From Prevotella illustrans (GTDB lineage Bacteria > Bacteroidota > Bacteroidia > Bacteroidales > Bacteroidaceae): DNA of 64,000 nucleotides. Of this stretch, positions 56,975 through 64,000 are shown piece after piece. How positions within the stretch are numbered: position 1 is the stretch's first letter; each line of letters opens with the position of its first letter. Both the position numbers and the translations under genes were made by a program. Location of the stretch: NCBI RefSeq assembly GCF_017426725.1, contig NZ_JAERMS010000003.1, positions 62,001 through 126,000 of the forward strand. The letters run 5' to 3'. Under the pieces are notes generated by a model. The model had not been told where the DNA came from. It saw only the letters and a program-made list of their open reading frames with translations, and made no database searches.

Positions 56975-59292
56975 TGGAGCGGTCAGGAAATTTCTATAAG
57001 GCAATACGGTTGGGATATATACTTATCTCCATTCTTATCGGATGTATGGCATATAATAGCCTCTATGAATGGCAGGAGATAGAAGCATTAGAACTTGGCA
57101 ATAAAAAAATAGACGAGCTCCGAAAAGAAATAAACAATATCAATATTCAAATGATAAAATTTTCTCTATTGGGTGAAACAATACTGGAATGGAACGATAA
57201 AGATATCGAGCATTACCATGCACGGCGTATGGCAATGGACAGTATGCTCTGCCGTTTCAAGGCCACCTATCCAGCAGAGCGCATCGATAGTGTGCGCAGT
57301 CTTTTAGAGGATAAGGAACGACAGATGTTCCAGATAGTCCGGTTAATGGATGAACAACAATCTATTAACAAGAAGATAGCCAATCAAATTCCGGTTATTG
57401 TGCAGAAAAGTGTGCAGGAACAGTCCAAAAAGCCAAAACGAAAAGGTTTCTTGAGCATCTTCGGCAAAAAAGAGGGAACGAAGCCAACGACAACAACGAC
57501 TACGCTCCGTTCATCCAATAGAAACATGGTCAACGAACAGAAAGCGCAGAGCCGTCGATTGTCAGAACAAGCCGATAGTCTTGCTGCCCGTAATGCAGAA
57601 CTTAACAGACAACTGCAAGGATTGATTTGCCAAATCGAAAAGAAGGTACAATCTGATTTACAAAATAGAGAAAGCGAGATAACAGCCATGCGTAAAAAAT
57701 CATTTATGCAGATAGGCGGCTTGATGGGATTTGTTCTTTTGCTGTTGGTCATTTCCGATATCATCATACACCGTGATGCAAAGAACATTAAACGATACAA
57801 ACGCAAGACAACGGATTTGATCGAGCAATTGGAACAGTCCGTGCAACAAAATGAGGTACTCATAACCTCCCGAAAGAAAGCGGTACATACTATTACCCAT
57901 GAGTTGCGTACACCACTGACGGCAATAACCGGCTATACCGAACTTTTGCGGAAAGAATGCAATAGCGGTAATAATGGGCAATATATCCAAAATATACTGC
58001 AATCCTCCGACCGTATGCGGGATATGCTCAACACTTTGCTTGACTTCTTCCGCCTGGACAACGGCAAGGAACAGCCCCGTCTGTCACCCTGCCGGATTTC
58101 TGCAATCACGCACACACTTGAAACGGAGTTCATGCCTGTTGCCGTGAACAAAGGGTTGTCCTTGTCCGTGAAGACTGGACACGATGCCATTGTATTGACC
58201 GACAAAGAGCGAATAATACAAATCGGGAATAACCTGCTGTCAAACGCTGTCAAGTTCACAGAAGAAGGCGGTGTTTCTTTGATTACTGAATATGACAATG
58301 GAGTTCTGACACTGGTCGTTGAAGATACAGGTACAGGCATGACAGAAGAGGAACAGAAACAAGCGTTCGGTGCGTTTGAACGTCTATCAAATGCCGCCGC
58401 AAAGGAGGGTTTCGGGCTTGGGCTTGCCATAATGCGTAATATTGTGTCGATGCTTGGCGGAACAATCCGTTTGGACAGCAAGAAAGGGAAAGGCAGTCGT
58501 TTCACAGTTGAAATTTCTATGCAGGAAGCTGAAGAACAGCTTGGATATACAAGCAATACACCTGTTTATCATAACAATAAATTCCATGATGTTGTCGCCA
58601 TTGACAATGATGAGGTATTACTTCTGATGCTGAAAGAGATGTATTCCCAAGAAGGAATACACTGCGACACTTGCACCGATGCTGCGGCACTGATGGAAAT
58701 GATACGCCAGAAAGAATACAGCCTGTTGCTGACAGACTTGAATATGTCCGGTATAAACGGTTTCGAATTGCTGGAACTATTGCGTTCGTCCAACGTGGGC
58801 AATTCACCAACAATCCCGGTGGTTGTGGCAACCGCTTCGGGCAGTTGTAACAAAGGGGAACTATTGGCAAAAGGCTTTGCCGGATGCCTGTTCAAGCCGT
58901 TCTCCATATCGGAGTTGATGGAGGTTTCCGACAGGTGTGCCATAAAAGAAACACCGGACGGGAAACCGGATTTTTCAGCCTTGTTGTCCTACGGCAATGA
59001 AGCCGTTATGCTGGAAAAGTTGATGACGGAAACCGAAAAGGAGATGCAGACAATACGGGAAGCGGCAACAGAAAAAGACCTGCGAAAGTTAGATTCCCTG
59101 ACACACCACCTGCGTAGCTCATGGGAGATACTCCGTGCTGACCAACCGTTGAGGGAACTTTACAGATTGCTTCATAGCGATGTAATCCCAGATGAAGAAG
59201 TGTTAAGCCATGCCGTGATCGCCGTGTTGAACAAGGGAGCGGAAATAATCCGGTTGGCAGAAGAGGAAAGGAGAAAATACGAAAATGGATAA
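56974..59292 (+). CDS. rteA: RteA hybrid sensor histidine kinase
   Basis: A 772-residue membrane kinase, sensor of the RteA/RteB system that controls transfer of CTnDOT elements. Transmembrane helices at about 10-28 and 248-268 bound a mostly helical periplasmic region (coiled, with a Thr-rich stretch near 170). HisKA holds H309 in TITHELRTPLT, the HATPase shows DTGTGM and GFGLGLAIM, and the receiver shows D588 in LLTDLNMSG. The C-terminal Hpt-like helix contains LTHHLRSSW. The signal sensed is unknown, as tetracycline acts through the operon leader and not through RteA. It overlaps tetQ by 1 bp and rteB by 8 bp. Confidence 0.96.
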   Translation: MERSGNFYKAIRLGYILISILIGCMAYNSLYEWQEIEALELGNKKIDELRKEINNINIQMIKFSLLGETILEWNDKDIEHYHARRMAMDSMLCRFKATYPAERIDSVRSLLEDKERQMFQIVRLMDEQQSINKKIANQIPVIVQKSVQEQSKKPKRKGFLSIFGKKEGTKPTTTTTTLRSSNRNMVNEQKAQSRRLSEQADSLAARNAELNRQLQGLICQIEKKVQSDLQNRESEITAMRKKSFMQIGGLMGFVLLLLVISDIIIHRDAKNIKRYKRKTTDLIEQLEQSVQQNEVLITSRKKAVHTITHELRTPLTAITGYTELLRKECNSGNNGQYIQNILQSSDRMRDMLNTLLDFFRLDNGKEQPRLSPCRISAITHTLETEFMPVAVNKGLSLSVKTGHDAIVLTDKERIIQIGNNLLSNAVKFTEEGGVSLITEYDNGVLTLVVEDTGTGMTEEEQKQAFGAFERLSNAAAKEGFGLGLAIMRNIVSMLGGTIRLDSKKGKGSRFTVEISMQEAEEQLGYTSNTPVYHNNKFHDVVAIDNDEVLLLMLKEMYSQEGIHCDTCTDAAALMEMIRQKEYSLLLTDLNMSGINGFELLELLRSSNVGNSPTIPVVVATASGSCNKGELLAKGFAGCLFKPFSISELMEVSDRCAIKETPDGKPDFSALLSYGNEAVMLEKLMTETEKEMQTIREAATEKDLRKLDSLTHHLRSSWEILRADQPLRELYRLLHSDVIPDEEVLSHAVIAVLNKGAEIIRLAEEERRKYENG

Positions 59293-60607
59293 GACAAAAA
59301 TAATTGTGGTGGAAGACAACATCGTGTACTGCGAGTTTGTCTGCAACATGCTGTCACGGGAGGGCTACCGTACCGTGAAGGCTTACCACCTGTCAACAGC
59401 GAAGAAACATCTGCAACAGGCGACGGATAATGACATCGTGGTTGCCGACCTGCGCCTGCCTGACGGTAACGGCATAGACCTCTTGCGCTGGATGCGAAAG
59501 GAGGGAAAGATGCAACCTTTCATTATCATGACAGACTATGCCGAAGTGCATACCGCAGTGGAAAGCATGAAGCTCGGTTCGATAGACTATATCCCCAAAC
59601 AACTTGTGGAGGATAAACTTGTCCCTCTTCTCCGTTCCATACAGAAAGAACGGCAGGCGGGACAATCCCGTATGCCCGTGTTCGCCCGTGAAGGTTCCGC
59701 CTTTCAGAAAATCATGCACCGCATAAGGCTGGTAGCAGCAACCGACATGAGCGTGATGATATTCGGAGAGAACGGCACGGGCAAGGAACATATCGCCCAC
59801 CACCTGCACGACAAGAGCAAACGTACGGGCAAACCCTTCGTGGCGGTTGACTGCGGTTCACTCTCAAAAGAACTTGCGCCGTCGGCATTCTTCGGACACG
59901 TCAAGGGAGCGTTTACAGGTGCGGACAGCACCAAGAAAGGGTATTTCCATGAAGCGGAAGGCGGCACGTTGTTTCTGGACGAGGTGGGAAACCTCGCGTT
60001 GGAAACCCAACAGATGTTGCTCCGTGCCATACAAGAGAGGCGGTATCGCCCGGTTGGTGACAAATCGGACAGGAGTTTCAATGTCCGCATCATCGCCGCC
60101 ACCAACGAGGATTTGGAAGTAGCGGTGAATGAAAAGCGTTTCCGACAGGATTTACTCTACCGCTTGCATGACTTCGTGATAACCGTGCCGCCTTTGCGTG
60201 ACTGTAAGGAGGACATCATGCCGCTTGCGGAGTTCTTCCGCGAGATAGCCAACAAGGAACTGGAGTGTAATGTGAGCGGTTTCAGTTCCGAAGCCCGAAA
60301 AGCGTTACTGACCCACACATGGCCGGGCAACGTGCGGGAACTTCGGCAGAAAGTTATGGGTGCTGTATTGCAGGCGCAGGAAGGTGTTGTCATGAAAGAG
60401 CATCTGGAACTTGCCGTGACGAAACCGACCTCTACTGTCAGCTTCGCCTTGCGCAATGACGCGGAGGATAAGGAGCGGATATTGCGTGCGTTGAAACAGG
60501 CAAACGGCAACCGGAGTGTCGCCGCCGAACTGCTCGGAATAGGCAGGACAACACTATACAGCAAACTTGAAGAGTATGGACTTAAATATAAATTCAAGCA
60601 ATCATAG
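59285..60607 (+). CDS. rteB: RteB sigma-54-type response regulator
   Basis: A 440-residue NtrC-class activator. Receiver with D55 (VVADLRLPDGNG), AAA+ domain with Walker A GENGTGKEHIAHHL (about 161-174), GAFTGAD sigma-54 contact motif (about 215-221), Walker B GGTLFLDEVGNLAL, and a Fis-type HTH at the end (NRSVAAELLGIGRTTLYSKL). In CTnDOT RteB activates rteC. It overlaps rteA by 8 bp. The stop is followed by a -7 box and a structured RNA region. Confidence 0.97.
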   Translation: MDKTKIIVVEDNIVYCEFVCNMLSREGYRTVKAYHLSTAKKHLQQATDNDIVVADLRLPDGNGIDLLRWMRKEGKMQPFIIMTDYAEVHTAVESMKLGSIDYIPKQLVEDKLVPLLRSIQKERQAGQSRMPVFAREGSAFQKIMHRIRLVAATDMSVMIFGENGTGKEHIAHHLHDKSKRTGKPFVAVDCGSLSKELAPSAFFGHVKGAFTGADSTKKGYFHEAEGGTLFLDEVGNLALETQQMLLRAIQERRYRPVGDKSDRSFNVRIIAATNEDLEVAVNEKRFRQDLLYRLHDFVITVPPLRDCKEDIMPLAEFFREIANKELECNVSGFSSEARKALLTHTWPGNVRELRQKVMGAVLQAQEGVVMKEHLELAVTKPTSTVSFALRNDAEDKERILRALKQANGNRSVAAELLGIGRTTLYSKLEEYGLKYKFKQS

Positions 60608-60643
60608 CCTGTAATTCACTGAATTTGGCTATCTTTGCATAAC

Positions 60644-60860
60644 ATTTGAGAAAAACGGCGATTGGCAGGAGCTTTTCGCCGCCAACATATAGGATAAGAC
60701 CGCAAGGCGTTTCAAGCGAAAATCTGGTAAATTGGAACTACGGAGACGATTGCGTGATGCTTATGCTATGCTTACGCATAGCGTGCATTCACGTACTCTC
60801 CGTAAAGGCTTTACCAGAGCCATCGCTTGAAGGTAGTGTGAATTGCACGCTACTTTTTTA
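60644..60860 (+). ncRNA. Unidentified structured RNA element with terminator
   Basis: Nested perfect stems: CGGCG/CGCCG (60656-60660 with 60677-60681); TTCAAGCGA/TCGCTTGAA (60711-60719 with 60823-60831); TCTGGTAAA/TTTACCAGA (60723-60731 with 60810-60818); TACGGAGA/TCTCCGTA (60739-60746 with 60797-60804); CGTGA/TCACG (60753-60757 with 60789-60793); GCTATGC/GCATAGC with a 4-nt loop (60765-60782). A terminator hairpin GTAGTGTG/CACGCTAC (60833-60853) plus six T closes it. A -7 box TATCTTTG lies at 60630-60637. It may be a riboswitch, attenuator or free small RNA. Confidence 0.7.
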
Positions 60861-60886
60861 CCCTTGCCTAACGAAAAGAAACGATT

Positions 60887-61300
60887 ATGGGTAAAGTTCA
60901 GATTCTCGCTGTACTGACGATGGACGGATGTCTTTCTTCAGAGTTATATGATAAAACACATCAGGATTTGTGCCTTGACCGTTGCGGTCTTGATGAAATC
61001 AGGAAGAAAGCCCTTTACCGTGTGACACCGGACTATTCCATTTCAATGCTGCACGAATGGAGAAAAGACGGCACAAACATCCGTTACCTCGCGGAAGCCA
61101 CACCGGATACGGCAGATTATATAAACGGACTACTGCGTATGCACGCTGTGGATGAAATCATACTATACAACGTTCCTTTCATTTTAGGAAGTGGGCGGCA
61201 TTTTTTCAAATCGGCTCTGCCAAAGCAACACTGGACGCTTTCCTCTGTGAAAAGCTATCCTAACGGTGTATGCCGAAGTATCTACACCCTTGACAAATAA
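60887..61300 (+). CDS. RibD C-terminal/dihydrofolate reductase-like protein
   Basis: A 137-residue protein resembling the reductase (C-terminal) domain of RibD and DHFR-like proteins. The start MGKVQILAVLTMDGCLSSEL is typical of the fold's first strand, and ...LLRMHAVDEIILYNVPFILGS (read LLRMHAVDEI, ILYNVPFILGSGRHFF) is the hallmark P-x-x-x-G-x-G end. It is common at this position in tetQ elements. Whether it has catalytic activity or a cargo role is unknown. It lies 27 bp after the structured RNA's terminator, so its expression may depend on read-through. Confidence 0.8.
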   Translation: MGKVQILAVLTMDGCLSSELYDKTHQDLCLDRCGLDEIRKKALYRVTPDYSISMLHEWRKDGTNIRYLAEATPDTADYINGLLRMHAVDEIILYNVPFILGSGRHFFKSALPKQHWTLSSVKSYPNGVCRSIYTLDK

Positions 61301-61547
61301 GCAAGACAGCCAAAATGTACGGCAGTCATACAATTTTGTTTTCGGAAATAGAAGAAATGTTCTGATTATGAACAATTTAATCCCGTATAAATTCATTCCT
61401 TTGGAAAAATATTGAATTTTATACCACTGAATTCCAGCACCTTGAAAAAGCCGGTGCCGGATTTTTTGCTTTCTGACACATGTTTTGCCAATTATATTTA
61501 TGTGCGCACGCAGAAAACAAAGTGTAATTTTCAAAATTGACAGAACC

Positions 61548-62153
61548 ATGAATTATTTCTTGCTGGCGGAAACCGACTTCTTCCGCCTGATAAACGAAGC
61601 CGGTGACTGCAATATGGAAACGGCATATACGGCTTTCGCCACCCAAGTGATTGAACTGTGTAACGGCGGCATGGATGCGAACCTTACCATTATCGCGCTT
61701 GCTTACATCGAAATCGAGTTGCAGCACCATCCCGTGCGCAATCTATCAGAAGAAAGAAAAGAGATTGCCGCCTACATCAGCAAGGCCCTGTCTTTCATCA
61801 GGAAGATGCAAAAATTCCTTGCCACGCCCCAAGTGCCGCCACTAATATCCGCCAACAACGCAACTGAAAACACCGCCAGCCTCCTGCAATGGACGGGCAA
61901 CGCCATAGACCTCGTGGAGCTTATCTACGGCATCGACGAGATGGGTTGTATCAACAACGGCAATATGCCGCTCAAACAGCTTGCCCCGCTTCTTTACAAG
62001 ATATTCGGGGTTGAGTCGAAGGACTGCTACCGCTTCTACACCGATATCAAACGCCGGAAGAACGAAAGCCGCACCTACTTCCTTGACAGGATGCAGGAGA
62101 AACTGAATGAGAGGATGATGCGCGATGAGGAACTGGAAATAAAAAGACGGTAA
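61548..62153 (+). CDS. rteC: RteC transcriptional regulator of excision
   Basis: A 201-residue RteC-family protein from ATG 61548, slightly shorter than the 217 residues I recall for CTnDOT RteC. The frame is open 21 codons upstream. RteB activates rteC, and RteC activates the xis2c-xis2d-orf3-exc operon. Helical N-terminal domain (MNYFLLAETDFFRLINEAGD), and C-terminal winged-HTH-like region (LLQWTGNAIDLVELIYGIDE, MPLKQLAPLLYKIFGVESKD, then RTYFLDRMQEKLNERM). The 247-bp gap before it holds a weak hairpin with T6 (61437-61467) and no clear -33/-7 pair, fitting activator control. Confidence 0.9.
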   Translation: MNYFLLAETDFFRLINEAGDCNMETAYTAFATQVIELCNGGMDANLTIIALAYIEIELQHHPVRNLSEERKEIAAYISKALSFIRKMQKFLATPQVPPLISANNATENTASLLQWTGNAIDLVELIYGIDEMGCINNGNMPLKQLAPLLYKIFGVESKDCYRFYTDIKRRKNESRTYFLDRMQEKLNERMMRDEELEIKRR

Positions 62154-62199
62154 GTATTTCTATACCTTTTCATCGTTTGAATGAAAAATCGGCTTATTT

Positions 62200-62230
62200 T
62201 TTGTCGTTACATAAAAAAGTCTTATCTTTG
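62200..62230 (+). promoter_or_regulatory. Promoter of the Abi-family gene
   Basis: TTTG (62200-62203), a 19-bp spacer and TATCTTTG (62223-62230), a perfect consensus. The predicted leader is about 100 nt before ATG 62336. Confidence 0.8.
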
Positions 62231-62335
62231 CATCTACAATTAAGAAGACATGCGGTTCTGACCGTGTTCAACGATAACAGTACCCGTTTGGCATACCGTA
62301 AGATCTGCCGGCGGGTCATTCTTTTTTATAACGGT

Positions 62336-63262
62336 ATGGCAAATAAGGAATCACGTTCCATTGATGAACAAATAGAACTGCTCAAACAAAGAGGAATGCT
62401 TGTCGGCGATGAAGGTTTCGCTGCCCGACATTTGGCTCATATCAGCTACTATCGTTTGAAGGGATATTGGTGGGACATGCAGTCCGATAGAGCCAATCAT
62501 CTGTTTCAGCCGGATTCCAAACTGGAAGATGTAATCACACGCTATTATTTCGACAAGGAACTGCGCCTTATTTTATTTGATGCCATCGAAACAATAGAAA
62601 TCACGCTACGCACAAAGATGATTTATCATCTTTCACAATCCTACGGAGGGCTGTGGTATCGTGACCCGAGATTGTTTGCTGATGTCGCTTTTCACACACA
62701 GCACCTCAAAGAACTGATAGAAGAATTCTTACGGAGCAATGAGATTTTTGTGAAAGACTACAGGCGCAAGCACCTTGTGACTGATGCAAGCGGTGAAAAG
62801 ACGCTTGACGAACACCCGGATGCGTGGATTATATTTGAAGTGGCCACATTCGGCACACTTTCCAAGATATACAAGAACCTTAACCACCAACTGCCCGAAA
62901 AATCAGCAATAGCCAATGATATGGGGCTGAATCTACACAATGAACTTTCGGGATGGCTTGAAGCCATTTCATATATGCGCAACATAATCGCGCACCATTC
63001 CAGAATATGGAGTCGGAACATGGTCAAACGGCCTTGTGAAATTCATAATCCGCGAATGACATGGCTTTCCCGTCCATTGACCGAGGTACAGCAGAAAAAA
63101 CCGTTCTATGTGATTACGGCAATGTTATATCTCTGCAATGCCATAGACGAGGGGCATACGTTCAAAGAGAAACTGCTGGCATTGTTTGAGGAGTATGCGG
63201 ATGTGCCCATCTACAAGATAGGCTTCTTCAACCGCTGGAAAGAAGAGCCGATTTGGAAATGA
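62336..63262 (+). CDS. Abi_2 (AbiD/AbiF-like) HEPN-type abortive infection protein
   Basis: A 308-residue protein of the Abi_2 family, linked to phage abortive infection in AbiD/AbiF-like systems. The start MANKESRSIDEQIELLKQRG and AARHLAHISYYRLKGYWWDM are family hallmarks, and ...YFDKELRLILFDAIETIEIT is also typical. Near residue 220-235, YMRNIIAHHSRIWSRN supplies the R-N-x-x-x-H motif of HEPN ribonucleases. ATG 62336 is chosen over 62177 because the upstream part overlaps the promoter and lacks family sequence. It has its own promoter and terminator, so it behaves as an independent cargo gene. Phage defence is inferred from family. Confidence 0.85.
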   Translation: MANKESRSIDEQIELLKQRGMLVGDEGFAARHLAHISYYRLKGYWWDMQSDRANHLFQPDSKLEDVITRYYFDKELRLILFDAIETIEITLRTKMIYHLSQSYGGLWYRDPRLFADVAFHTQHLKELIEEFLRSNEIFVKDYRRKHLVTDASGEKTLDEHPDAWIIFEVATFGTLSKIYKNLNHQLPEKSAIANDMGLNLHNELSGWLEAISYMRNIIAHHSRIWSRNMVKRPCEIHNPRMTWLSRPLTEVQQKKPFYVITAMLYLCNAIDEGHTFKEKLLALFEEYADVPIYKIGFFNRWKEEPIWK

Positions 63263-63367
63263 AAAAAGTGCCTGTTTACAGGTGCGGAAAAACAAAAAGA
63301 GAAGCAATACAATAAACCTCCTGGGCGCATCGTAAGACAGCATACTTGGGAGGCGTTCTTCATTTTA

Positions 63368-63407
63368 AGAGGTGACGGAGATATTTTCCGCCACCTCTGT
63401 TTTTTTA
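63368..63407 (+). terminator. Terminator of the Abi-family gene
   Basis: AGAGGTGACGGA pairs with TCCGCCACCTCT (11 of 12) with a 7-nt loop, followed by GTTTTTTTATTT. It separates the gene from convergent mobC. Confidence 0.88.
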
Positions 63408-63410
63408 TTT

Positions 63411-64000
63411 CTACTGCAACAGGTGCTTCAGGTTGTCATCGCCTGCGATGCGTTCCAGTTCATCCTGCACAATCTGCTTCACCTCTTCCTTGATGCGCCG
63501 GTAGTTCGCCTGCACCGTATCCTTCATGCGGTCGTTTCCGTCCTCGTCCGTGAAATCGGTAATGACAGGTATTTTCTTGTAGGCACTTTCCTCCCGCTTC
63601 ACCTTCTCGGCATCCACCACAATCTCGCAGTGGAAAATCTTCTGCTCGATGCGCTCGTTGAAGTTGTCGGACACCGAACCGACAAACATACCCTGCGTAA
63701 GCCCGGAAATCTTGCTCGGCGGGATAAGCGCGTCCATCTGCGTGTTGATGGAGGTGGAAACATCCTGCCGGTTGATGGAGATAGACTGCCGTTTCTGCAA
63801 CACCTTCCCGAACCGCTCCGATAGTGTCTTTGCCGTTTCTCCTACCACCTGCCCGGAGAAAATGTTACCGACCGTATTCATCACGACTTTTGCTTCCTTA
63901 TCGCCGTAGTCGCGCACTAACTGGCTGAAATCCTGAAAGCCCAGACACACGGCAACCTTGTTGCTTCGGGCGGTAGCTATAAGATTGTCCAACCCTTTGA
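63411..64000 (-). CDS. mobC: MobC/TraG-like type IV coupling protein, 3' part
   Basis: The last ~195 codons of a conjugation coupling ATPase. The frame is open to the window's right edge, and the apparent TTG start at 63992 is internal. Visible: LDNLIATARSNKVAVCLGFQ and DFSQLVRDYGDKEAKVVMNT, then GNIFSGQVVGETAKTLSERF, the TraD/TraG C-terminal ATPase region (motor motif and arginine-finger neighbourhood), followed by a specific C-terminal tail. Coupling proteins deliver the relaxase-DNA complex to the mating pore. The minus orientation matches mobC of CTnDOT elements relative to rteC. Confidence 0.88.
   Translation of the reverse strand, partial: KGLDNLIATARSNKVAVCLGFQDFSQLVRDYGDKEAKVVMNTVGNIFSGQVVGETAKTLSERFGKVLQKRQSISINRQDVSTSINTQMDALIPPSKISGLTQGMFVGSVSDNFNERIEQKIFHCEIVVDAEKVKREESAYKKIPVITDFTDEDGNDRMKDTVQANYRRIKEEVKQIVQDELERIAGDDNLKHLLQ

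Larger units (their letters stand above)
30347..64000 (+). mobile_element. CTnDOT/CTnERL-family conjugative transposon (left part)
   Basis: Gene order int, HTH genes, xis2c, xis2d, orf3, exc, RteR, methylase/helicase with nested ermF region, tetQ, rteA, rteB, rteC, then mob genes matches the CTnDOT family. The element continues past the right edge, where transfer genes are expected. It carries tetQ and ermF and an Abi-type gene. It is integrated at the edge of repeat C next to the YhcH gene. Confidence 0.93.

Noticed and set aside
1..64000. CRISPR arrays, tRNA or rRNA genes
   Set aside because: No regularly spaced identical repeats, no tRNA cloverleaf with a CCA-type end and no rRNA sequence were noticed on reading; a tRNAscan run would be decisive.

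Overview
ORGANISM. The window suggests a Bacteroidales chromosome, probably Prevotellaceae (the family is inferred). The evidence is the rpoB-rpoC-DUF3467 order, two SusC/SusD glycan-uptake loci, a hybrid two-component regulator, an ECF sigma/FecR pair, and promoters of the Bacteroidetes type (TTTG, 19-21 bp, TAnnTTTG). About half of the window (from ~30.35 kb to the right edge) is an integrated conjugative transposon of the CTnDOT/CTnERL family.

LAYOUT, CHROMOSOME (1-30.35 kb). The 3' half of rpoB and all of rpoC end at an intrinsic terminator. A repeat-bearing intergenic region and a small DUF3467 gene follow. Locus 1 (7.7-19.5 kb, + strand) has a hybrid two-component sensor/regulator, SusC, SusD, a two-domain surface lipoprotein and an arylsulfotransferase-like lipoprotein. 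Locus 2 (20.2-29.2 kb, - strand) has ECF sigma, FecR anti-sigma, SusC with an STN signalling domain, SusD, a GH18 enzyme with an intact catalytic motif, and a DUF1735/LamG lipoprotein. Its gene set resembles N-glycan utilisation loci of Bacteroides. A YhcH-family gene lies beside it. Three copies (A, B, C) of a ~350-bp noncoding repeat sit at 6.6, 19.6 and 30.0 kb. B is inverted relative to A and C, so each locus is bracketed by inverted copies.

LAYOUT, CONJUGATIVE TRANSPOSON (30.35-64 kb). The order is candidate attachment core, intDOT-type integrase, RhuM-like ORF, two divergent HTH genes, then the excision operon (xis2c, xis2d, orf3, exc/topoisomerase III). A likely RteR small RNA, a DUF1896 gene and a very large DNA methylase/helicase gene follow. 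That last gene is split by a nested ~10.35-kb element. The nested element carries two more tyrosine recombinases, DUF1896, two HTH genes, DUF3408, a mobilization gene, a frameshifted IS4351, ermF (macrolide-lincosamide-streptogramin resistance), a folded attC-like repeat and a truncated TonB-dependent receptor. It corresponds to the known composite ermF region of CTnDOT, but I see no tetX or aadS here. After the helicase 3' half come a possible MITE, the tetQ leader and tetQ (tetracycline ribosomal protection), rteA-rteB (two-component system), an unexplained structured RNA, a RibD-C/DHFR-like gene, rteC, an Abi/HEPN defence-type gene and, on the opposite strand, the 3' end of the mobC coupling-protein gene.

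HOW IT WORKS TOGETHER. From published CTnDOT biology, tetracycline relieves translational attenuation of tetQ-rteA-rteB. RteB activates rteC, and RteC activates the xis2c-xis2d-orf3-exc operon. Excision then leads to transfer, which RteR restrains. All those parts are visible here. The methylase/helicase is broken, so whatever it contributes must be dispensable or supplied elsewhere.
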